Shown one piece after another: positions 31,895 to 44,208 of a DNA stretch of 64,000 nt. How positions within the stretch are numbered: position 1 is the first letter of the stretch; each line of letters begins with the position of its first letter. The position numbers and the translations under genes were made by a program. Location of the stretch: assembly GCA_021018995.1 (NCBI GenBank), contig CM037587.1:70637604-70701603 (forward strand), written 5' to 3'. The DNA comes from Chloranthus sessilifolius (taxonomy: Eukaryota > Streptophyta > Magnoliopsida > Chloranthales > Chloranthaceae). The notes under the pieces were generated by a model that worked only from the letters and a program-made list of their open reading frames with translations, did not search any database and was not told the DNA's origin.

Positions 31895-32136
31895 AGTTTG
31901 ATCTAAAATAGATAGACCTATGCTTATTTTCATTTATTTATCAGTCATTTATTAATTTTGTTGTTATTTTTATGCAAATGTCTGGTATGTAAAAGGAAAG
32001 GAAAGTTCTTAAATAGACAGTTTGTTGCATCAAACTCTCTCGAGTTGTATGTTTGGGTGAGAACCCTCAATCGAGATTCTCCTTAAATTCGTAAGTTGAA
32101 AGACTCCTAAGAAACCATACATCACGGACATCTCAA

Positions 32137-33660
32137 GTGAAATGGGTGAAGAACAGATTGTTAAGAGACTACTTTGCCCTCGGTGCTTATAATTCCCCAT
32201 TTTGCATTCGATTTCGCACAGTGGAGGGAAATTGTGGGATTAAGGCCTGCACCAGCCAAGTGTTGGCTTCATTCCGTGGATTGAGTAAGGAAGAGCCTTA
32301 CAAACACATTGATGAATTTCGCTTTATGCACAACATTTAACATAGTCGGACTGGTCAGAGGCAACCAAGCTTAGGCTCTTCCTTTTCATTAAAGGACAAA
32401 GCTAGAGCATGGTTATCTATGTTAGCACCAAACAAGATCACATCATGGAATGATTTGCAATGTCAATTTTTGTCAAAATATTTCCCAATGACTAAAACCA
32501 GCCAACCGAGACAAAGCATCATCTCTTTCTCCCAAAACTCAATCAAACTTTCCATGAAGCATGGGAAAGGTTTAATGAATCATAAGGCAATGCCCTCACC
32601 ATCAAATTCCTAAATGGCGGTTCAAAGCTTCTATCAAGGAACCGATCAAGGGCAAGAACATGGTGGATGCCTCTTGTGGAGGTACCTACTTGCAGAAAAT
32701 AGTTGAAGAGGTTTGGGACCTCTTTGAGGTGATTGGAGAAAATTCAACCCAGCAGAATCTCGCCAAGGGACACCGAGAATCCAAATAGGATGAATAATCC
32801 CCAATTCACAAGAGGGAAAGTTTATGAAGTCAATGAGTCGGAAAGGAAAGTGGATAATTTGACCACAAAATTTGATAGATCGATGGACTCATTTAAAGCT
32901 CCAAATGGGTCAAGAGTAGAGGAGGCATGTCCGATATGCCGCCCCCACTCATTCCATTGATCAATGTCCTTCGCATCACAATTAACTCATGATGGAACAT
33001 TCAGCCTTATGGACAGATGCAATCGAATGACTACCCATGGAGATCTCATCCTAATCTGGAATCGGGAAATTACAAATTTCAAAGAAGAGCCCAAAAAATC
33101 AATTACCTTTCAAACACCTTTCACCATATCAATGCAGAATTTTATAATAAATCAAATTTTATGACCTAACCAACAACAAGCCATCGTGATGCACGACCTG
33201 CCCTCCTAGATCCACGACCTTTGAAGAAGCGGGTCTTGAGTTCACTTCAAAATCTTGGAACTACATCTCGCTGTGAACCTTCACGTGAGCATTAAAAAAT
33301 TGAAGAAACTGGGCCAACTCTCAAATTCATTGGCTAAGAGAGAAGAGGGTAAACTACCCCAACCCGTGAACAATCCTAAGGGACATGAGTTCATGGTTGG
33401 AGAATCCTCAAATGGCCATGAGGAAATCAAAGGCTGTGACTACTTTGAGAAGTGGAAGAATAATAAACAACACGATTGGTAGTGAAGAGGAAAAAGATGA
33501 AGAACAAGTGCGGGAACAACATTTGGATAGCAATATGGTATTGATTTACATCGAAAATTCAAAAAATGAAAAACGAAAAATGACAAAATGGTTGAAGAAG
33601 ATGAGGAGGAGAAGTTTGTTCCTCACCTCCCATTTCCCCATGCAATGAAGGCAGTTTCTC
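32137..33660 (+). pseudogene. gag: Athila-2 gag (degenerate)
   Basis: The pieces read in order. 32,137-32,340 has ASFRGLSKEEPYKHIDEF. 32,385-32,613 has SLKDKARAWLSML, TSWNDLQCQFLSKYFPMTK and IISFSQNS. ~32,640-32,740 has VDASCGGTYLQKIVEEVWDL. 32,733-32,960 has NNPQFTRGKVYEVNES and a knuckle start EACPICRPHSF. Later frames to 33,660 hold linker text including a VTTLRSGRIINN-like phrase (~33,435), the usual VTTLRSGK motif before protease. At least five stops or frame changes break the gene. Confidence 0.8.
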
Positions 33661-33663
33661 CTT

Positions 33664-34250
33664 TTGACAAAGGAAACACAAAAATGGAGAAAATGGTGGA
33701 GACATGCAAGCAACTTAAAATTAATCTACCTGCTTGATGCAATCAACAGTCCGCTTATGCAAAATTTCTCAAAGAGGTGTGCACCCACAAAAGGCAATCT
33801 AGGATACATTTATCCAAGAAGGCCTTTCTTTGTGGAGAAAATCAACCAAGTGCTATGCACCACCTAAGATGCAAGACCACGGAATCCCCACAATCCCCTG
33901 CATCATTGGGGAGCACACCATTGAGAAAGCCTTGCTAGATCTGGTGCTAGTGTCAACTGCTTCCTATTCATCTATGAGAAGCTAGGTTTGGGAGAATTGA
34001 AACCCACTCAAGTGGTGTTACGACTAGACAGATCTGAAAAGGAAACCTATGGGGTTGATTGAAGATGTTTTGGTAGGAGTAGACAAGTTTTCTACCTCGA
34101 CTTTTGGTGTTGGACATGGAACCAACCAAAAGTACCTTGCCATCCCCTGTCATTACAGGAAGACCATTCACACTGCTCTGACTAATGCATGCATTCAATG
34201 CAGTCAGCATCATGGAGGTGTCTTTTGGAAATATGAAAGTTAAATTGAAT
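33664..34250 (+). pseudogene. Athila-2 protease (degenerate)
   Basis: FDKGNTKMEKMVETCKQLKI-type text (~33,663-33,725) is the pre-protease region. IPTIPCIIGEHTIEKALLDL (~33,880-33,945) is the retropepsin start, but the frame breaks immediately after ALLDL, within the catalytic loop. PMGLIEDVLVGVDKF and TALTNACI with a broken ILGR-equivalent (CHYRKTI) follow, ending near 34,250 with MEVSFGNMKVKLNV. Protease would cleave Gag-Pol; it is clearly inactive. Confidence 0.8.
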
Positions 34251-34709
34251 GTGTATAATGTTGTTACTCAACCTCAATTCTCTGGGAATGTTTCCATGTT
34301 GACATCATTGATGAGTCTGGTGGAGGAGTCTTTACAAACATTTCGCAAGGTAAAGACTCCACCAGAATTTAAAAATGATTGGGGATCCACCGAGAAAGAA
34401 GGAAAAGGAGATCAAATTCAGCAGAAGTACGCTTTGTGCAAGGCACTCTGTGATCATCAAGTTCTCTCTCTTGGAGACCCTCCTCTCCCTCTTCCACAAG
34501 TTACCAAGGTACCTTTGCTGCCCTCTTTCTCACCCACAATTGGAACTCAAAGCTCCCCAAAATCTGAAATATGTGTTTTGGGAGATCATCAAACACTACA
34601 GTGATTATTTCTTCCTCCCTTACAAAGGAGCAAGAAGAGGAGCTGGTAGTTCTAAAACAACAAGAAAGCAATTGGTGGACCATTGCTGATTTAGGAGGAA
34701 TAAACCCAA

Positions 34710-35430
34710 TTGTATGCATGCATAAGATCCACAGAAGAGGATGCCAAGCCTTCTAGAGAAATGCAAAGAAGGTTGAATCCTCACATGCAAGAAGTGGTAA
34801 TGAAGGAAGTTGTCAAAGCTAGATCTTTGGGGTCATTTACCCCATTTGATTCTGCTTGGGTAGCACCCACACGGTGGTGCCTAAGAAATCTGGCATCATT
34901 GTAGCAATTTAATCTGGTAAACTTATGTCCACCGGACAAACAAGCTGGATGGAGGGTGCATAGACTACTGAAAATTAAATACCATGACAAGGAAAGACCA
35001 TTTCCCCTCCCTTCATTGACCAAATCCTTGATAAGCTTGCAGCAAAGCTTACTCGCTTCCTTGATGGGTACTCGTTACAACCAGATCCTGTGTACCACAG
35101 ACCAAGAAAGACCACCTTCACCGCCTTTGGCACTTTTGCCTATAGGAGGATGCCCTTTGGTCTTTGCAATGCCCTACTTTTCAAAGATGCATGTATGCCA
35201 TCTTTTGACATGATTGATCAATTCATGGAGATCTTCATGGATGACTTTTCAATTTATGGAGACGACTTTTCCCAATGCTTACACCACCTCAAGTTGGTGT
35301 TGCAAAGATGTGAAGAAACCAATTTGGTTCTAAGTCGAAAAGAGTCATTTTATAGTCACCAAGGCATTGTCCTAGGACATGTGGTCTCCCATAAAGGCAT
35401 AGAGGTGGACCAAGCAAAATTGATCTAATT
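34710..35430 (+). pseudogene. Athila-2 reverse transcriptase
   Basis: 34,765-34,890 reads LNPHMQEVVMKEVVKARSLG and DSAWVAPT (RT start). After frameshifts ~34,940-35,030 gives GWR(V)-(I)DY-like and PFPLPSLTKSLISLQQSLL text. 35,090-35,428 reads RPRKTTFTAFGTFAYRRMPF, GLCNALLFKDACM, QFMEIFMDDFSIYGDDFSQC (active site FMDD, intact) and GIVLGHVVSHKGIEVDQAKL. Frames change around 34,905 and 35,050. Family members have T-F-T-C-P-F-G-T-F-A-Y at the palm. The middle of the domain is damaged though the FMDD piece is well kept. Confidence 0.9.
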
Positions 35431-36060
35431 GCACATTTGCCTCCTCCAGGCTAAGCAAATCAAGTTTCTTAGGGCATGCAGATTTTATAGGAGGTTCATC
35501 AAAGATTTCAGAAAATTTCGAGCCACTCTGTCATTTCTTGTGTCAAGATGTTCCTTTTGTGTTTACTAATGAATGCATGATGACCTTTGAGGTCCTTAAG
35601 AAATGTCGATTTCACTCCCATCTTGCGCCCGACTATTCGGTGCCCTTTGAGTGATGTGTGATGCATCGGACTATGCCCTAGGAGCTGTCCTAGGGCAGAA
35701 AGATAAGCTTCCCCATGTCATAGCTTATGCCAGCAGATCCATGATAGATGCCCAGCTCAACTACACAACAAGCGAGAAAGAGTGCTGGCCATTGTGTTTG
35801 CATTGGAAAAATTCGGGCCTTATGTTTTAGGTTCACAAATTGTGGTGTTCTTGACCACTCACGCCCTAAAGTACCTTACATCTAAGAAGGATACCAAGCC
35901 AGTTAATCGGTGGATCCTCCTATTACGGGAGTTTGATCTACTGATTAAGGATAAGAAAGGAGTGGAGAATGTGGTGGTGATCACTTATCCGAATTCTCAA
36001 TCGAGGATGATAGCTTACCCATTAATGAATCATTTCACGATGAGCAACTTTTGCCATCAA
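35431..36060 (+). pseudogene. Athila-2 RNase H
   Basis: 35,440-35,560 holds the RT thumb text (QIKFLRACRFYRRFIKDFRK in an out-of-phase frame). 35,645-35,770 reads [16 protein letters not shown] and [20 protein letters not shown] (first catalytic Asp). 35,782-36,000 reads [20 protein letters not shown] and THALKYLTSKKDTKPVNRWI. Stops and at least two frameshifts separate these. RNase H would remove genomic RNA during cDNA synthesis. Confidence 0.85.
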
Positions 36061-36169
36061 TACCCACGATCCTTGGTTTGCAAACATAGTCAACTTCTTG
36101 GCTATTGGACGATTCCTCAACATTGGAATAGAATGGATAAAGATCTTTTCTTCTCACAAGTTAAACATT

Positions 36170-37295
36170 TCATTTGGGAAGATCCTTATCTATTCAAGAA
36201 TTGTGCGAACCAAGTGATCGGAAAGTGTGTCGGACCATGAATTCCACGGCATATTGTCAATGTGTCATGAAGCAGGCTGTGGAGGCCATTTCAGTAATAA
36301 AACAAATGCAAAAATTCTGCAGTGGTTTCTATTGGCCCACAATCTTTAAAGATGCCTTACTGACCTTGTAAATCTTGCGAGCGCAAAAAAGCGATATTTC
36401 CAAAGAAACTCAATGCCCTATGACCAATCCACGGTAGTTGAGTTGTTTGATGTTTGGGGCATAGATTTTATGGGCCCTTTCCCTTCTAATGGAAACAATT
36501 TCATCTTGGTAGTGGATTATGTCTCCAAGTGGATTGAGGCCATAGCTACCAAATCAATGATCACAAAGTGGTTTTAAGATTCCTCAAAGACCACATTTTT
36601 CAGTTGGATTCCCAGAGCCATCATTAGTGATGGGGAAGCCACTTTTACCTGTGTTTGACTCTCTATTAAAAAGTACTTTGTCACTCACAGGTAGCCACTC
36701 CTATCATCCACAAACCGGTGGGCGGTGGAGATTTCAAATAGAGATCAAACACATTTTGGAAAAAATTGTGAAGAAGGACAGAAGGACCGGTCCTTTAAGC
36801 TTAATGATGCTTTGTGGGCATCTGAAGCGCCTACAAGACTCCTATAGGATGTCCTTTCAGACGGTTTATGGCAAGGCATGCCATCTACCAAGAGAATTAG
36901 AATATAAGGCCTTGTGGGCAATCAAAACTTTTAATATGGATCTAACTGCTTCTTTGGTAACCACGGGAAGCTTCAACTCAACGAATGGAAGAAGGCGAGG
37001 ATGGATGCCTACACTAGCTCCAGTTGTACAAAGAAAAGGTTAAATCATTCCATGATAGGAGCCTCATGAGAAAAGAGTTCATCGGGGTCCAAGGTATGGT
37101 TATTCAACTCTAAACTTAAATTCTTTCACAGCAAATTGAGATCCGATGGGAAGGGCCATACATCATCAAGGCCTCCCCTCGGGGCTGTGGATATTCAGAT
37201 CCCAAGGATGGAAGAATACTCAAGGTAAATGGTCGAGGCTCAAACCATGCATTGAAAACACCCAGAGCCCTTGCCCACCTATCATCATGAATCTC
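36170..37295 (+). pseudogene. Athila-2 integrase (degenerate)
   Basis: The zinc domain is partly visible ([20 protein letters not shown] then [10 protein letters not shown]). The core follows in another frame: [20 protein letters not shown] (first Asp), [26 protein letters not shown] (second Asp), a QTGGR/AVEISNR-like Glu region, then SFQTVYGKACHLPRELEYKA and WAIKTFNMDL. The C-terminal GPY-like module is at 37,140-37,260 (IRWEGPYIIKASPRG, DGRILKVNG). Numerous stops are present. This end phrase is homologous to the pol end of Athila-3 at 63,834-64,000. Confidence 0.85.
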
Positions 37296-38499
37296 CAAAA
37301 ATCGATGGTAGAAAAGTGTATAATATGTATGTACAACATTGTTTTTCCGATTTTTTGCTTTTTTTGTCTATTTTCTTGTATGCGCATAGTGTAAATACAC
37401 TTCAAAGTTCAAATCGCAAAGTAAAAGTACTTTTGAAAAGTTCAAAGTTCTATTCGAATTGATTACGAGTGTAATGAACTACTCGAAAAGAACCATGTTA
37501 CTTCGAATAGTTAAAATTTCCTTTTGAATAGAAAATCTGGAGAAGTCCTTTGCGAAAAGATCTTTACGAGCCAAATCCATTTCGAATAGACATCTTGAAG
37601 CTCGATTCTTTTGAACTACACTTTCTCAAGATTTTTTACCTTTCGAAAGACACTTTTGCTATTCGAAATAGAGAAAAGGACTCTTTTGGAACTTTTCGAA
37701 CACTTACTTTGCATTCCAAGTGCTTGATTAAATGTCTACAGCATTTTTGTATAGAAAACCTGTTTTACTGCAGCAGAATTTTTTTTTAGTTTTTATTCTT
37801 TGCCCTCTAGTTATTTGAATAAATGCTGCTGCCACTCTTTTGTCTTTTTGTCAAATTTGGGCGTGCTTTGAGTTTTTCTTTTTATTTTGTCAATATACTT
37901 GAATAAGGTATCACTTTGTAGTTTTTGGATTTTGCGATCCGAGCAGTCATTCAACAAGGAGCATCTGGACTAAAGTCAGAAAGTGATCCGCTTGAGTTTG
38001 CATCCCTTCTCCTTTGCATTCATTTCTCTTTTAAATTCTTGAGAACCACGATTACATTGTGTTTAATGATTGTTTTGATTATAATTTCTGCATCTTTTAG
38101 GCATCTTTGATTTTTTTTTACAAAACCAAATACAAAATAAATGAAAATGAAAACACAAATAGAAAATCTCTGAGTTATTTCTCATTATTTTCAGCAGTAG
38201 TAAATAAGGGCTCTTGTTGAGCCCGGGCTGATCCAAAACAAGTAAAAAAAAAATAGAAAATTATAAAAACAAAAAAAAAAAATATATATATATAGATATC
38301 TTCCGGATGGGCTGTTTTTCTCCATTTGCATCCACTTTTCCCATCTGGACCTGCTGAGATCATTTTTTCTTTTTTAGGAATCATGTAGGACAATGAGTAG
38401 TGGATCATAGGCTGTTTTGAATATTCAATGGACCCACTAATTTTATTTTCCTTCGAGATTTCTTCATCATAAATGGGTCTCAGCTGTGTGTGAACCCTG
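37296..38499 (+). mobile_element. Athila-2 post-pol non-coding region
   Basis: No protein is recognisable. Positions 37,400-37,700 carry about ten TTCGAA/TCGAAAAG motifs, the same core as in this element's LTR. Around 38,245-38,295 there is an A-rich tract followed by (AT)n. The region stops at 38,499 at the join to Tat copy 2. Confidence 0.6.
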
Positions 38500-38507
38500 T
38501 TTTTAAT

Positions 38508-38548
<41 letters not shown>

Positions 38549-39632
38549 TTTTATTGTTTGATGCTTTAACAATGAGGTGAAGTAACGGGTCCTATTTTGA
38601 GCATAGTCGAACCCGTTCATGGTCTGACCTGATTGAGGTTTAGAAATTTTGCCAAGGTTAGAATATCCATCCCTTTGGATCGAATCAAACTTTTCTCCTT
38701 ACCTCGGGTCATATGTTTGACGGTGTGATCTAAAGATACACTTAATAAGAACTTGATTTGAGCTAACATGACAGGTCCAGTTGAAGACCAGATAGCTCGG
38801 GATTCTAACCAAGGGAGTAACATAATGACTTTCTCCTTTTCTTCTCTTTTACAACATTTTTACTCACAGCGCTCAAGACGGGTTTTCGCAGTGCCCGTTG
38901 TTTCCCTCTTTTTTATCCGTAGCACCCCTTGGGGTTCTTACTACATCCATGGGTTTGCATTTTTACCCCCGGTGCCCTTTCGGGTTTTCACCTGGTCCGC
39001 ATAAACTCGCTGCTTTTACCGGTGGCGTCCCTTTGGGTTTTCACTACATCCTTTTGCTTTGAGCTTGTATATATATTTTTATTTATTTTTCTTTTTCTTT
39101 TTATCAAAGGCCATGACATGGACGTTGATTCCGTTATAGCTGGCCGGATGGAATTCAATAATTGTCTCACAGCTTGGCTCGTGTTGACTCAGCGGATATT
39201 ATGACTGCTCGTGGACCTTAAAGAGGACTTTATTTAGGGATGTATCTTGGCCATGGGTAAGGTTAGGATTTTTGAAGGTATTCTGGGTTTAAAAGGTTTC
39301 CTTGATTGGGTTCCAGCTGCCATAATACACTTCTTCCTTGGGGGAATTTCACTGTACATGCCCCACTTTTCTTTTTCTATTATTTTCTTTTCTTTTCAGA
39401 ATCTTCTTTTTGGGATTTTGCTTTTCTGATTTTTTTGGATTTGATAGTAACGCTTTTTCTCTTTTTTTGTTTGGTATATAAACTTTCACATTTTTCTTTT
39501 GGAAGTGGTTATGAAGGAAAGGCTCATGGCTCAAAAGGTGTAGCAAAGGATATAAGCAGCCACGTATCCATTTTACCAATACTTACCTTGCCGCAGAGAC
39601 CTAGGAGTAGAATCGTCGGACGTAACCAACAT
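38500..39632 (-). mobile_element. Tat copy 2 3' non-coding region
   Basis: It is nearly identical to 19,953-21,073, apart from a longer ATT run (38,511-38,550) and a few substitutions. The left flank is Athila-2, not Tat LTR, so copy 2 lacks its own 3' LTR. Confidence 0.8.
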
Positions 39633-40339
39633 TCATGGGCTCAGGAAAATGATCTCCGTCCATGGTGGCGAGACAGATAGCCCTGAGAGCACTTCTCGAA
39701 CGATGTAAGGTACTTCCCAGTTAGGCTTGAAATTCTCTCTCGGATCGGCGTGGAGGGACGAGAAGATCTTCTTGAGTACCGTGTCTCCTACCTTCAGATT
39801 TCGACCATGAACACGTTTGTTGTAAGCATGTGCGATTCGCATTTGATAGACTTGGGTATGACACAAGGCGAGGAGCCTTTTCTCGTCCAGCAGGTTCAGC
39901 TATTCAAAGTGGGATCTCTCTCTCTCTCTCTCTCTTAGCATTAGATAGGCTTGATTCTATGAGGATGTGGAGCGACGGTACTTCAACTTCAACCAGTAAG
40001 ATGACCTTAGTTCCATACACAAGGGAGAATGGTGTTGCCCCTGTAGGCCCATAATGCAAACGACAACATCTAGCTCCAATCTTGATAGGTGATGATCATT
40101 TTCTCGAGGATACAGAAGACAGTTTTGTTAGTAGCCTCTACGGCCCCATTGGTTTATGGCCGATAAGGCGATGAGCGGTGGTGCTTGATTTTATACTGAT
40201 CATAGAAGGCCTTGATGTGCTTATTCTCAAAGCTCATGCCGTTATCCATGATGATATCCTTAGGTAAGCCAAATTGATAGACAATATTGCTCTTAATGAA
40301 TTTCTCGACGTGCCGGGCCGTGATGTTTGTATATGACAC
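39633..40339 (-). pseudogene. Tat copy 2 integrase pieces
   Basis: It has the same structure as copy 1: core piece 40,339-40,154 (VEKFIKSNIVYQFGLPKD, MDNGMSF), TAA at SPYRP*, the 23-bp deletion (~40,046) and the C-terminal piece 39,866-39,633 (YQMRIAHAYNKRVHG). The zinc-binding domain is missing here too. All defects are shared, so they predate the duplication. Confidence 0.85.
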
Positions 40340-40409
40340 TGCTTCTACCCATTTGGTGAAATATTTAAAGGCGACGAGGATTAATCAATGTCAGTTTAAG
40401 GCTTTCAGA

Positions 40410-41048
40410 TTAATCATTCTGATGATGTCGAGGCCTCAGGTGAAAAATGGCCATGGAGTGGTCATGCTGTGCAGATCTATAGCTGGAGCGTGTATCAGAC
40501 TGAGTGTCTTCCTCAATCTGCAGGCAGAAGACCGATTCATTCCTCTGCTCAATTTTGATAGGCTTCATCTCAACACCATAGGGGATCTCTATCATTGATG
40601 TCAAAGTAAGCTAGCGTCGGCGATTCTAATCGGGACATAAGAGCGTGACATCCTTGAAGCATGCTATCAGATCTTCCAGGTGCTCATGGTCGGGGATCAA
40701 TTTCTCATCCTTCATCTTCCAATCTCCATTCATCTGGCATATGATCAATTGGGAATCACCAAATACTCTTAGATGGGTTACCGATAAATCGATTGCTGCT
40801 TATAGTCCTACTGCACATGCTTCATACTCGACCATTTTGTTAATGCAAGGAAAGTTGAGTTTGATAGAAATTGGTACATGTGATCCTTTTGGTGAAATCA
40901 GAATGGTGCCAACTCTCTGATCCTCAACATTTGTCGCCCCGTCAAAGTGCATTACCCACGATTCCTCTGCTTCTTCTGTATCGTCCTCCCCCATGAATAC
41001 GATGTCTTCATCAGGGAACTCAGTTCTTAAGGGCTCATAATCGGGCAA
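40410..41048 (-). pseudogene. Tat copy 2 second (archaeal-type) RNase H
   Basis: 41,048-40,800 (SWVMHFDGATN, SIKLNFPCINKMVEYEACAV) and 40,740-40,410 match copy 1. At 40,605-40,645 several short deletions relative to copy 1 (22,046-22,095) remove part of the YVPRIRNRFADALA segment, including the final catalytic Asp region, so the open frame starts only at TSMIEIPYGVEM. Confidence 0.8.
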
Positions 41049-41141
41049 TGGATTATTGGCAAGATGATCAGTGAGTGCCTACCCCTTGATCAACTTCTGA
41101 GTGACGTAAGTAATATCAAACTCAGATAATAAAAGCTGTCA

Positions 41142-41855
41142 TCATGCAGTTCGTCCAGTAAGAGCTGGCTTCTCAAATAAGTACTTCAATGGGTCCATTC
41201 GGGCTAGGAGTAGAATGGCTTGGGATAGCAAGTAATGACGGTGCCTCTGAGTGGGCCATATAAGAGCTAGGCATGCTTTCTCCAGATGAGAATAACACGT
41301 CTCATAGCTAGTAAACTTCTTGCTAAGATAGTAGATAGCCTGCTCCCTTCTTCCTATCTTGTCATGCTGCCCTAAGACACATCCCATCGAAACTTTTATC
41401 GTGGAGAGATACATCAAGAGTGGTCTTCGCGGCTCGGGTGGTACCAACACAGGTGGATTGAGGAGGTAGCTTTTGATTTTATCGAATACTGCCTGACAAT
41501 GGTCCTTCCATTCAGCGAGCGAGTTCTTTTGAAGTAGCTTGAAGATCATCGTGTAGATTGGAGTCAGCTGTGCAATGAATTGACTGATATACTGTATCTT
41601 GTCCAAGAACCCTCTGGCCTCTTTCTCAGTAGAGGGTGGTGGCATTTCTGTGATGGCCTTTACTTTGACTAGGTCGACTTTGATACCTCTCCTGCTGACG
41701 ATGAATCCTAATAATTTTTCGGACATAGCGCCAAATGCACACTTCTGTGGATTCAAACGTAACCTGTACTGTCTCAGCCTCCCAAATAGCTTCTGGAGGT
41801 TTACCAAGTGATCGCTTAGCTTCGGTGACTTGGCTATCATATCATCGACATACAC
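41142..41855 (-). pseudogene. Tat copy 2 reverse transcriptase C-part and RNase H
   Basis: 237 codons nearly identical to copy 1: YVDDMIAKS, RLRQYRLRLN, RNase H text MGCVLGQHDKIGRREQAIYY, and FEKPALTGRTA at the end, which is the family-like version. One residue differs in the thumb (DKIQY versus DRIQY in copy 1). The frameshift before YVDD (~41,880) is shared. Confidence 0.9.
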
Positions 41856-41940
41856 TTCAATTTCTCGTCATATTATGAAACAATGCAGTCATAGCTCTTT
41901 GGTACGTTGCCCCAGCATTCTTTAGCCCAAATGGCATGAC

Positions 41941-42664
41941 TCAATAGCAAAAGGTTCCCAAGGGGGTGATGAATGTCGTCTTTTCTTGATCGGCCTCTAC
42001 CATCTTTATCTCGTTGTATCCAGAGAATCCAGTCATGAAAGAAAGCATCCCGTGCCTAGCAGTGTTATCGACCAAGATGTCGATGTGCTGCAATGGGAAA
42101 TTGTCCTTTGGGCTCGCCTTGTTCAGGTTTTGAAAATTGATGCACATACGGACTTTTCTTTCCTTTTTTGGTACTATCGACAATATTGGTTAGCCACTGC
42201 AGGTATTTAGATACCATGATAAACCTTGCGTCATACTGTTTAATGACCTCATCCTAGACCCTCAGCATCCACTCGGGTCGAAGACGTCTAAACTTTTGCT
42301 TGACCGGCTTCATATCAGGGTAGAATGGCAACTCATGCTCAACCAAATCAGTATCTAAATCGGGCATGTCCTCATACGACCAGGCAAAAATATCTTGATA
42401 TGACCGAAGGAAATCGATCATGCTTTTTCTTTCTTCGGGAGACAGCAATGTTTCGATCTTGGTAATTCGGGGAATCTCCTCAGTCCCTAGATTAACATCC
42501 ACTATTTGTTCAACAACGGGGGTAGGGCCATGCTCAAAGTCGGAAAATCGGTCAAGGAGCTCATTGGGGAGCTCCTCAAAAGGGACATCCTCGTCCAGAC
42601 TAATAATTCCTATCACTTCTTGTATTTCAACAGGAAATGGGTTGATTTCATGTGGGACGAGCAT
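41941..42664 (-). pseudogene. Tat copy 2 reverse transcriptase N-part
   Basis: 42,664-42,254 and 42,183-41,941 match copy 1 (SPEERKSMIDFLRSYQDIFA, here Arg for Gln; PKKERKVRMCINFQNLNKAS). The same breaks are present. Confidence 0.9.
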
Positions 42665-43551
42665 TCGATTAGGGAATCTTTTTGCAGGATTTTATTCAGA
42701 ATTTTGAAAGACAATATTTTTGGATTTGGTATTTTTTCTATGTTTTTGGAATTTTTATTTTCTTCAGAAATGGACCCTTGGCAAAGTGAGTCCCTATATA
42801 TACACGATATTGCCTGCCAAGGGCTTATCTCACTTTTTACAAGTTATTTTTTTTTGGGAAATAGGTGCCAAATTTCAGGCCACCTGTTGCTTCTAGAGTT
42901 TCGAGCAAAGATGTCCAATTGCGTACCTGAGATGTCGCTCCTTTACCTGTTCGGATGGGGGGTGCTGACTGATACAACTCTTCGGAGTTAACCTTTATCA
43001 TGTTGATCTCGGGTTCGTCTGAGATTATGTCCTCAAACGTTAACATAATTTTGTGGTGATTTACCACAGGGGGGAGATTGTTCAGGTAGGGAATGCCATT
43101 CATCAAAGAGGGATAACGTGGCCAAGTCTATTTCCAGGCTGGGAAGGGTAATGTGGGGATTGGTGGGGTAAACGGGTGTTGTGGGTTTGTGTGGGGTTAA
43201 TCAGGGTGCCCCATTCCGGTCGATCTTCACAACCCCGACACTCATAAATGAATCTCTGATGTGAGGCCTAGGACAGGGTTTCTCCTTTATGTGTATCCCC
43301 TTAACTCTTACAGCTGCCATGGCATGGGCTTTCTCCTTTGCCTCTCGCACCTTTTCTTCTGTGGGCTTGTAACCTAACCCAAATCAGGCTTTTTGACCAC
43401 CCTTGGCTGTGACAGGCTCTCTTCTACCTTGCAGTCTAGGCCCAAGTCCTTTTTCTTTTTAATAGCCCCACTTCTGGAGCATGGCCACTACTGTTTTCAT
43501 TCCGCCTCCGATTTTTGAAGTGATACTTCCCGGGGGCTCTGGGATAACTGT
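42665..43551 (-). pseudogene. Tat copy 2 protease-RT spacer
   Basis: It contains the 89-codon linker frame (43,106-42,837) identical to copy 1 and otherwise broken sequence. No additional gene. Confidence 0.5.
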
Positions 43552-44208
43552 TCACACCTCATATTCAAAACTATGAAGGTCAGTGTCTTCATCTGTATGT
43601 GGTAGATCAAGTATTTTTGGATTCTCAATGCTATGGGTGGCCTTTTCCTTCTCGTCGTGCCCTTCACTGATGATGGTGATCAAATTCTGCCCAAATATAA
43701 ATTTGATCTTTTGATGCAGCGTCGATGGTACTGCCCCAACCTCGTGTAACCACAGGCGCCCTATCAATAAGTTGAACGAGGATTTGATATCCATCACCTG
43801 AAATAATAAGGAAAAGGTCATTGGCCCAATTACTAGCTCAAGGTCAACTTCTCCTATTATTTCCCTTCTTGTATTGTCAAAACCTCAGGCACTAGTTCTG
43901 GTAGGTCTTAACATGCACGGATCTACCCTGATCTTCATGGCCGTTCTCAGCGGGCACCCATTTAGAGCTGACCGATTAGAGATTAAAACTAAAGCGATTA
44001 TCATGTTTCCAGATTTAATAGTAATATTGAGGGATTTTGTGTGACTGTTTCCCTCTTCTGGTAAATCCGCATCCGAAAATGAAATGTCATTTGGAGCCAT
44101 CACTTGACCAATTATTTGCTCGACTTCATCTGGGCTCACCTGGAGAGATACGTGCACATTTTTTAATGCCCCCATTAAAGCTTGAAAATGGAGCGGGGAT
44201 GTCATCAA
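43552..44208 (-). pseudogene. Tat copy 2 protease, active site destroyed
   Basis: It has the same two frames as copy 1 (44,208-43,885 and 43,821-43,552), with Ser for the catalytic Asp (codon 43,978-43,980) and Arg for Gly. One residue differs (HFQALMG versus HFQVLMG). Confidence 0.9.

Larger units (their letters stand above)
30033..38499 (+). mobile_element. Athila-2 element, 5' LTR and internal region, 3' end missing
   Basis: Order on plus is 5' LTR (30,033-31,870), tRNA-Asp primer site, gag, protease, RT, RNase H, integrase (to ~37,290) and post-pol region to 38,499. There it joins Tat internal copy 2 inside TTTTTAATTTATC(ATT)n. No 3' LTR follows. It is inserted in a Tat LTR at GGGAC. Every coding domain is broken by stops and frameshifts, so the element is long dead. 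Confidence 0.85.

Noticed and set aside
38500..38550. Possible assembly misjoin at the Athila-2/Tat junction
   Set aside because: Not rejected outright. A misjoin in the ATT run is possible, but the solo LTR with correct target duplication in copy B and private mutations in each copy make a real duplication more likely.
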